DNA of 7,356 nt from an uncultured Asticcacaulis sp. (GTDB lineage: Bacteria > Pseudomonadota > Alphaproteobacteria > Caulobacterales > Caulobacteraceae). Positions 1 to 4,979 of this stretch are shown here, piece after piece. The stretch is taken from assembly GCA_946482045.1 (NCBI GenBank), contig CAMLPZ010000213.1, forward strand, positions 1-7,356, read 5' to 3'. Positions within the stretch are counted from its first letter, which is position 1. Each line of letters opens with the position of its first letter. The position numbers and the translations under genes are program-made. A model generated the notes under the pieces. The model saw only the letters and a program-made list of their open reading frames with translations. It was not told where the DNA came from and searched no databases.

Positions 1-1617
1 CAATACTACGCCTTTGACCTGTTGCACCTGAACGGCGACGACCTGACGGGCCTGCCACTGATCGAACGCAAGTCCCGCCTCCAGGCCCTGCTGCAAGGCC
101 AGGACTTCGATGGCCGCATCATCTACAGCGAGCACTTCGACGATCGCGACGAGGCCTTCCTGCATCAGGTGTGCGGGATCGGCATGGAGGGACTTATCTC
201 GAAACGCGCGGATGCGCCCTATTCGCGCGGGCGCGGCAAGTCGTGGCTCAAGACCAAGTGTCACAAGCGCCAGGAATTCGTCATCGGCGGCTTTACCGAA
301 CCGACCCACGCCCACCGCGGCATTGGCGCCCTTCTGCTGGGTTATTACGAGCAGGGCGAATTCATCTATGCCGGCAAGTGCGGCACCGGGTTCAATCTCG
401 ACGACTCGATGGACCTGCGCCGGCGGCTGGATAAGCTTGCGCTCGAACCGTCAAAAACCGGCGCGTTCAAAGCCGTACCGCCTGCGGTCCGCCGCGAAGC
501 ACGCTATGTTGCGCCGAAGCTCGTCTGCGAAATCGAATTCACCGAATGGACGCCGGACGGCCGCCTGCGCCACCCCTCTTTCCAGGGCTTGCGCGAAGAC
601 AAGCCCGCGGCGGAAATCGGCCGCGACCGGCCCATCCACACTGAAACCGCCAACCTTGCTGAAATCAAAGTTAAACCATCTGCCGGGAGACGCATCGTGA
701 CGACGAAAAAATCCAAGGGCGGCGATGTCGGCGGCATCACCATCACCCACCCTGAGCGCGTCGTCTATCCGGCCGATAACGTCACCAAGCTGGACGTGGC
801 GGAGTATTATCACGCTGTTGCCAACCACATCCTGCCGCACATCGTCAACCGGCCGATCTCCATGATCCGCTGCCCGGAAGGCATTGGCGAACAGTGCTTT
901 TTCCAACGCCATTTAAGCCAGGGCCGCGTGCCCCACGTCCACGACACCGGCATCGAGGTCAACGGCCGCAACGAGGAATACGTCATGATCGACGATATTC
1001 ATGGCCTGATAAGCCTGGCGCAGTGGGGCGTGATGGAAATCCACCCGTGGGGTTGCAAGGCCTACGAGCCCGACCTGCCCGACCGCATGATTTTCGACCT
1101 CGACCCTGATCCCGAGGCGACCTGGAAGGACGTCACTGACGGCGCCGCCGAGGTCCGGGCGCGCATGAAGGAGTTCGGGCTGAAGAGTTTCCTGAAGACC
1201 ACCGGGGGCAAGGGGCTGCACGTGGTCGTGCCGATCAAGCCCAAGTTCCACTGGGACGCCATCAAGGCCTTTACGCGCGCAGTCGCCCAGTCGATGGCGC
1301 ACGACAATCCCAAGCGCTATATTGCCACGGCGTCGAAAGCAGCGCGCAGGGGCAAGGTCTTTGTTGATTACCTGCGCAACGACCATACAGCGACGGCGGT
1401 CGCGGCCTATTCGCTGCGCGCGCGGCCAGGGGCGCCGGTGGCTATGCCGGTTGAGTGGGAGGATCTGGGCGCGGCCCTGAAGCCGTCCGAATTCAATATC
1501 CGCACGGCTGTCGATGTTCTGAGCAAGCGAAAACACGATCCGTGGGAAGAGATGTTCAAGCTGCGGCAAGCCATGCCGGCCAAGGTCCTCGAAGCACTTA
1601 AAATTCCTGCGGAATAG
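1..1617 (+). CDS. ligD: ATP-dependent DNA ligase LigD, C-terminal part (ligase end plus primase-polymerase domain); 5' end outside window
   Basis: LigD repairs double-strand breaks with Ku in bacterial non-homologous end joining; its polymerase domain fills or extends ends and its ligase domain seals them. The reading frame is open from base 1, so the gene starts to the left; 538 residues are visible (Q1 at base 1), ending at TAG 1615-1617. Residues 1-90 hold the back of the adenylation domain: YYAFDLLHLNG near the start, motif IV-like EGLISK (63-68) and motif V SWLKTK (81-86). The OB-fold follows, with RHPSFQGLREDK at 190-201. A basic linker (about 218-240) leads to the polymerase domain (about 245-530). 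This shows FDLDPD with metal-binding D366 and D368, KTTGGKGLH at 399-407, and VDYLRND with D456. The order ligase-then-polymerase is the proteobacterial one. A phosphoesterase domain may precede it but cannot be seen. Family assignment is very secure. No Ku gene lies in the window. Confidence 0.97.
   Translation, partial: QYYAFDLLHLNGDDLTGLPLIERKSRLQALLQGQDFDGRIIYSEHFDDRDEAFLHQVCGIGMEGLISKRADAPYSRGRGKSWLKTKCHKRQEFVIGGFTEPTHAHRGIGALLLGYYEQGEFIYAGKCGTGFNLDDSMDLRRRLDKLALEPSKTGAFKAVPPAVRREARYVAPKLVCEIEFTEWTPDGRLRHPSFQGLREDKPAAEIGRDRPIHTETANLAEIKVKPSAGRRIVTTKKSKGGDVGGITITHPERVVYPADNVTKLDVAEYYHAVANHILPHIVNRPISMIRCPEGIGEQCFFQRHLSQGRVPHVHDTGIEVNGRNEEYVMIDDIHGLISLAQWGVMEIHPWGCKAYEPDLPDRMIFDLDPDPEATWKDVTDGAAEVRARMKEFGLKSFLKTTGGKGLHVVVPIKPKFHWDAIKAFTRAVAQSMAHDNPKRYIATASKAARRGKVFVDYLRNDHTATAVAAYSLRARPGAPVAMPVEWEDLGAALKPSEFNIRTAVDVLSKRKHDPWEEMFKLRQAMPAKVLEALKIPAE
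685..699 (+). promoter_or_regulatory. Possible internal ribosome binding site and GTG start for a free LigD polymerase domain
   Basis: Inside ligD, GGGAGA (685-690) lies six bases before an in-frame GTG (697-699), exactly in the linker between the ligase and polymerase domains. The residues after it (TTKKSK) look like a normal bacterial protein N-terminus. This could be chance in a GC-rich gene, or a relic of fusion of two genes, or a real second start. The evidence is sequence spacing only. Confidence 0.22.
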
Positions 1618-1624
1618 CGAAGTT

Positions 1625-1650
1625 CCCTCTCCCCGCGAGCGGGGAGAGGG
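1625..1650. repeat. Repeat unit 1 hairpin, 12-bp perfect arms
   Basis: CCCTCTCCCCGC (1625-1636) and GCGGGGAGAGGG (1639-1650) are perfect reverse complements around GA. The palindrome starts eight bases after the ligD stop codon. It is followed by TTGGGG rather than a T-run, so it does not look like a classic intrinsic terminator, though it could shield the 3' end of the ligD transcript. Confidence 0.85.
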
Positions 1651-1712
1651 TTGGGGTGAGGGGCAAAAGGACAATAAACCGAACGCGTCTTCCATGGGCT
1701 TGCCCCTCATCC

Positions 1713-1753
1713 GGTCGCAAGCGACCACCTTCTCCCCGCAAGCGGGGAGAAGG
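1713..1753. repeat. Repeat unit 2 double hairpin
   Basis: Two palindromes lie side by side. GGTCGC (1713-1718) pairs with GCGACC (1721-1726) around AA. CCTTCTCCCCGC (1728-1739) pairs with GCGGGGAGAAGG (1742-1753), also around AA. The larger one differs from unit 1 by a T/C exchange that is compensated in the other arm, so base pairing has been kept while sequence changed. Unit 1 lacks the small hairpin, so the two units are different subtypes, not a recent exact duplication. Confidence 0.8.
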
Positions 1754-1814
1754 GAAGTATCGAAATTTGATCCTTGATCGGGCATTAACCGTCACTGGCT
1801 AAGGGGCGCATATC

Positions 1815-1828
1815 AGGACAGCTCCATG
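1815..1828 (+). promoter_or_regulatory. Ribosome binding site and ATG start of the SDR gene
   Basis: AGGA at 1815-1818 stands seven bases before ATG 1826-1828, a normal Shine-Dalgarno spacing. It supports this start codon for the reductase. The 72 bases between the repeat and the start show no clear promoter boxes. Confidence 0.7.
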
Positions 1829-2803
1829 ACCCCGCTCGACTATCGCCAGCAGGCGGAATCCACCGCCGAAGACCACCGCCGCATCCAGGACAACCTCGAA
1901 CAGCGTGAAAGCGGCAAGCCCAAAAGTGGAGGCGGCGCCCTGCAGGCCGGGGCCCGCAAATATCCCGAGCCGCCGCTGACCGGCCAGCATCTCGAAAAGC
2001 CCGGCATCGAGGCCGACCTCGCCATCAAGCCAATGTACGACGCGCCCTACTACAAAGGTTCGGACAAGCTCCTCGACAAGGTGGCGCTGATCACCGGGGG
2101 CGATTCCGGCATCGGCCGCGCCGTGGCGGTGCTCTACGCCCGCGAAGGCGCAGATATCGCCATCGTCTACCTGAGCGAACATCAGGACGCCGAAGAGACA
2201 AAGGCCGCCGTCGAAGCCGAGGGCCGCCGCTGCCTGCTCATTCCGGGCGATGTGTCGGACCGCGCATTTGCCTATGAGGCGGTGCAAAAGACGGTCACTG
2301 AACTGGGCAAGCTCGACATCCTGGTCAATAACGCCGCCTTCCAACTGCACGTCCAGGCTTTCGAGGACTTGACCGCCGAACACTTCGACAAGACGCTCAA
2401 GACCAATCTCTACGGCTATTTCAATATGGCCCAGGCGGCGGCAAAGCACATTCCGTATGGCGGTTCGATCATCAATACCGGCTCGGTCACTGGCATTCAG
2501 GGATCAAAAGAACTGCTCGACTATTCGATGACCAAGGGCGGCATTCACGCCTTTACGCGCTCGTTGTCGGGACATCTGCTGCCGAAAGGTATCCGCGTCA
2601 ACTGCGTGGCGCCGGGGCCGGTCTGGACGCCGTTGAACCCGGCGGACAAGGAAGCACCGCAGGTCGCGCACTTCGGCGAAAAGGTGCCGATGAAGCGCCC
2701 GGCCCAGCCCGAGGAAATCGCGCCGGCCTATGTGTTCCTGGCCTCACCGCAGACGGGCAGTTACATTACAGGCGAGATATTGCCGATCATCGGCGGGTAT
2801 TGA
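1826..2803 (+). CDS. SDR family NAD(P)-dependent oxidoreductase, YghA / general stress protein 39 type
   Basis: A complete 325-residue short-chain dehydrogenase/reductase, probably a cytosolic NADP(H)- or NAD(H)-dependent alcohol/aldehyde reductase; the substrate cannot be read from the sequence. The Rossmann nucleotide motif TGGDSGIGR is at 90-98, the adenine-pocket GDV at 141-143 and NNAA at 168-171. The catalytic tetrad is complete: N194, S220, Y233 and K237 (YSMTK). PGPVWTPL at 263-270 and the C-terminal ITGEILPIIGGY are typical. The first 80 or so residues are a charged, Pro/Gly-rich extension ending in YKGSDKLLDKVALITGG. That extension marks the YghA / B. subtilis Gsp39 (YdaD) subfamily rather than FabG-like enzymes of about 250 residues. 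The family contains general-stress proteins, which would suit the neighbouring ligD, but no stress promoter is visible. An AGGA site supports the ATG chosen. The transcript most likely ends at the hairpin just downstream. Confidence 0.95.
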   Translation: MTPLDYRQQAESTAEDHRRIQDNLEQRESGKPKSGGGALQAGARKYPEPPLTGQHLEKPGIEADLAIKPMYDAPYYKGSDKLLDKVALITGGDSGIGRAVAVLYAREGADIAIVYLSEHQDAEETKAAVEAEGRRCLLIPGDVSDRAFAYEAVQKTVTELGKLDILVNNAAFQLHVQAFEDLTAEHFDKTLKTNLYGYFNMAQAAAKHIPYGGSIINTGSVTGIQGSKELLDYSMTKGGIHAFTRSLSGHLLPKGIRVNCVAPGPVWTPLNPADKEAPQVAHFGEKVPMKRPAQPEEIAPAYVFLASPQTGSYITGEILPIIGGY

Positions 2804-2810
2804 AGGAAGT

Positions 2811-2868
2811 AAGTAAGCGGCCCCACCACACAGAGCCTGACGGCTCATGGTGGTGGGGTTTCTTACTT
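2811..2868 (+). terminator. Strong hairpin terminator between convergent genes
   Basis: CCCCACCAC (2821-2829) pairs perfectly with GTGGTGGGG (2850-2858). Inside, after a 3x3 internal loop, GAGCC (2833-2837) pairs with GGCTC (2842-2846) around a TGAC loop. TTTCTT follows the stem on the + strand, so it fits an intrinsic terminator for the SDR gene, whose stop lies only 17 bases before the core stem. An outer pair, AAGTAAG (2811-2817) with CTTACTT (2862-2868), extends the fold. It ends six bases from the last codon of the - strand kinase, and on that strand no T-run directly follows the stem, so termination of the kinase transcript here is less certain. Confidence 0.88.
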
Positions 2869-2874
2869 CTAACC

Positions 2875-4953
2875 CTACGCCGTCACCGCGTCTGGTGTCT
2901 GCCGTCGGCGCATATCAGCCTTGCCGAGCGCCGCCGTCAGCGTCGCCCAGTCGATCGGCTTGGTCAGGTGCAGATTAAATCCGGCCTCAAGCGCGCGCTT
3001 GCGGTCGGCATCGCGGCCGTAGCCCGTCAGCGCGACCACATAGGTCTCGGCAATCTCACGGTCCTCGCGGATCTTCTGGATGACCTGGTAGCCATCCATC
3101 CCCGGCAGGCCGATATCGCATAGGATCACGTCCGGCAGAAATGCCCGCGCCTTGCTCAGCCCCGTTTCGGCCTCAAACGCGATGTCGATTTCGTGACCAT
3201 CGTGCCCCAGCAGCATGCGCGCGCTTTCGGCGGCATCGACATTGTCCTCAATCAGCAGGATGCGCAGCGGCTCAGCCACCGTATTCGCTGGCGTCGCTGG
3301 CGCTGCGGGTTCTTCCGCCGGCACGGCCAGAGGCAAGGTGATGCGAAACTCCGCGCCCCGGTTGAGCCCCTCACTGCGCGCCTCGACCGAGCCACTATGA
3401 AGCGCCACCAGCCCCTTGACCAACGCCAAACCAAGACCCAGTCCGCCACGCGAGCGATCAAGCCCCTGCTCGGCCTGGCGGAAGACGTCGAAGACCTGGC
3501 CCAGCATGTTGGGTTCAATGCCGATGCCGGTATCCGACACACTGACACGCGCCGTGGCCCCATTCGCCTCGACCGACAAGGTAATGACGCCTTCGGCGTG
3601 GCTGAACTTGTTGGCATTGTGCAGCAGATTGCCAACGACCTGAAGCAGGCGCGTCGGGTCGCCTTCGACCCAGACCGGCACGTCCGGCGTATGCACCCGG
3701 AGCGCGACGCCGCTGGCATCGGTCAGGCTCTTATAGTCGGCAGCCGTCTGGCGAATGATCTGGTTGAGGTCGCAGCGTTCGGTGCGCAGCAGGATCTTGC
3801 CGTGCGCCAGCCGGGTGGCGTCGAGCAGGTCATCAATCAGCCGCCCCATGTGCTTGACCTGACGATCCATGGTCTCGCGGATCGTTACGCCGCGCGGATC
3901 GCCCGGCGGCAGCATCTTTTGTAACTGCAAGCAGTTGACGATCGGCCCCAGCGGGTTGCGCAGCTCGTGTGCCAGCATGCCTAAGAATTCGTCCTTGCGG
4001 CGGTCCGCCTCGCGGATACGTTCCATCAGCATGACGTTTTCCAGCGCCACGCCAGCGCGATGCGCGACGTCACTGGCCAAAGGGCTGATCTCGGTTTGAG
4101 GGTTGCGCGTTCCCAGCACCAGCACGCCGTGGGTTTCGCCCTGCACCGTTAGCGGCAGTATCTGGCCATAGGCCAGCTTGCCACCCACCACGTCGCTGAA
4201 CAATAGCGGCCGGTTTTCGGAAATCGCGCGGTTGACCGAGGGTTCCAGCCGGTCGAGTACCGGCGGGCTGGCGGTCATGCGGCCATCGCTTTCGGCCCAT
4301 TCGATGCGGTCGGGCTGGCCCTCGCGCTTGAACCAGACGAGCGCCGCGTCGGCAAGATCCGGCACGGGCAGCCGGACCAGGGCGCGCATGAAGTCGCCCC
4401 GGCTCTGGGACCGCGACAAACCTTCGGAAACGCGCGCCAGGAAGGCAAAGCTCTGGGCAGCCTCTTCGGCCGCCTTGCGCCGCGCCTTTTCTTCTGCCTG
4501 CATGGCCGCCTGCCGGCGCATCTGCGACAGCTCGATAAAGACGCGCACCTTGGCGATCAGCACTTCGGGGATGACCGGCGTCGGCATGAAGTCCACCGCG
4601 CCCGAGGCATAGCCCTGGATGATGTTCATCTCGTCATTGAAGGCCGTCAAAAAGATGATCGGCGTCGAGGCCGATTTACGCCGCTTGCGGATCAGGTTCG
4701 CCGTGTCGAAGCCGTTCATGGTCGGCATGTTGACGTCGAGCAGGATGACCGCGAAGTCATGCTTGAGCACAAGCTTCAGCGCTTCCTCTCCCGAAGACGC
4801 GGTGATCATGGTCTGGCCCAGCTCTTCCAGGATGGACTTATAGACCATCAGGTTGGCCGGCCGGTCGTCGACCAGCAGGATGTATTCGCGCGGCGCCTCA
4901 CCCTCCGCCGGAGCGGACTCGTTTGCGGCGGCGCTGGCCTTGGGTTTCCTCAT
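2875..4953 (-). CDS. Soluble hybrid sensor histidine kinase, REC-GAF-HisKA-HATPase-REC
   Basis: A 692-residue cytosolic kinase with no membrane segment. REC1 (about 23-142) has acidic pair D29-D30, phospho-acceptor D73 and T103, but T125 stands where the conserved Lys of the K-P motif belongs. A helical Ala/Glu/Arg stretch (about 145-168) leads to a GAF-like domain (about 170-308). HisKA carries H329 in HELRNPL. The ATPase has N446 (N box), DTGIGI at 474-479 and GGLGLGL at 503-509. A Pro/Ala linker (544-562) precedes REC2, with E569-D570, D613, T643 and K665-P666, all canonical. An N-terminal receiver suggests that it is itself controlled by an upstream phosphodonor, perhaps through the kinase gene 26 bp upstream. 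ATG 4953 is chosen because a longer frame, up to 5070, would overlap that gene by 91 bases. GGAA lies 12 bases before this ATG, which is weak; TTG 4969-4971 is an alternative. No ligand can be assigned. Confidence 0.93.
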   Translation of the reverse strand: MRKPKASAAANESAPAEGEAPREYILLVDDRPANLMVYKSILEELGQTMITASSGEEALKLVLKHDFAVILLDVNMPTMNGFDTANLIRKRRKSASTPIIFLTAFNDEMNIIQGYASGAVDFMPTPVIPEVLIAKVRVFIELSQMRRQAAMQAEEKARRKAAEEAAQSFAFLARVSEGLSRSQSRGDFMRALVRLPVPDLADAALVWFKREGQPDRIEWAESDGRMTASPPVLDRLEPSVNRAISENRPLLFSDVVGGKLAYGQILPLTVQGETHGVLVLGTRNPQTEISPLASDVAHRAGVALENVMLMERIREADRRKDEFLGMLAHELRNPLGPIVNCLQLQKMLPPGDPRGVTIRETMDRQVKHMGRLIDDLLDATRLAHGKILLRTERCDLNQIIRQTAADYKSLTDASGVALRVHTPDVPVWVEGDPTRLLQVVGNLLHNANKFSHAEGVITLSVEANGATARVSVSDTGIGIEPNMLGQVFDVFRQAEQGLDRSRGGLGLGLALVKGLVALHSGSVEARSEGLNRGAEFRITLPLAVPAEEPAAPATPANTVAEPLRILLIEDNVDAAESARMLLGHDGHEIDIAFEAETGLSKARAFLPDVILCDIGLPGMDGYQVIQKIREDREIAETYVVALTGYGRDADRKRALEAGFNLHLTKPIDWATLTAALGKADMRRRQTPDAVTA

Positions 4954-4979
4954 AAGATTATTCTGTTCCAATGTGCGAC

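Larger units (their letters stand above)
1623..1755. repeat. Pair of inverted palindromic intergenic repeat units (REP/MITE-like)
   Basis: Most of the gap between ligD and the reductase gene is two related GC-rich units facing each other. Unit 1 begins at 1623 and unit 2 ends near 1755 on the opposite strand. Each has a long perfect hairpin at its outer end and the same inner end: TGAGGGGCA at 1657-1665 is matched by TGCCCCTCA at 1701-1709. The space between them (1666-1700) is unique-looking. Repeats of this pattern (CCCTCTCCCC palindrome followed by TGAGGGG) are, from general knowledge, very common between genes in alphaproteobacteria. They often give false ORFs with Pro/Ser-rich peptides. 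Possible roles are transcript 3'-end protection or partial termination after ligD; no mobile gene is attached. Confidence 0.85.

Noticed and set aside
913..1785. Long - strand open frame (290 aa) opposite ligD and running through the repeat
   Set aside because: It is antisense to the secure ligD polymerase domain. Its N-proximal part includes the Pro/Ser-rich peptide typical of translated GC-rich palindromic repeats, and it has no recognisable domain.
1598..1795. Short - strand frame (65 aa) across the repeat pair
   Set aside because: It is almost entirely translated repeat sequence (LPLTPTLSPLAGRG-type peptide), a well-known annotation artefact.
1754..1825. Search for a promoter of the SDR gene (TTGATC at 1767 and 1774; GGAAG at 1753)
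   Set aside because: No matching -10 box lies at proper spacing. The GGAAG has no CGTT about 16-17 bases on, so neither a housekeeping nor an EcfG general-stress promoter can be claimed.
1799..2449. - strand frame (216 aa) opposite the reductase gene
   Set aside because: Shadow of the SDR coding frame in GC-rich DNA; no domain motif, while the sense frame has the full catalytic tetrad.
2800..3123. + strand frame of 107 aa starting at the end of the SDR gene
   Set aside because: It begins with GGAAG-like bases nearby but runs through the terminator hairpin and then antisense to REC2 of the kinase; no support as a gene.
3193..3924. + strand frame of 243 aa opposite the downstream kinase
   Set aside because: Antisense shadow of the ATPase and linker region; composition and lack of motifs argue against a gene.
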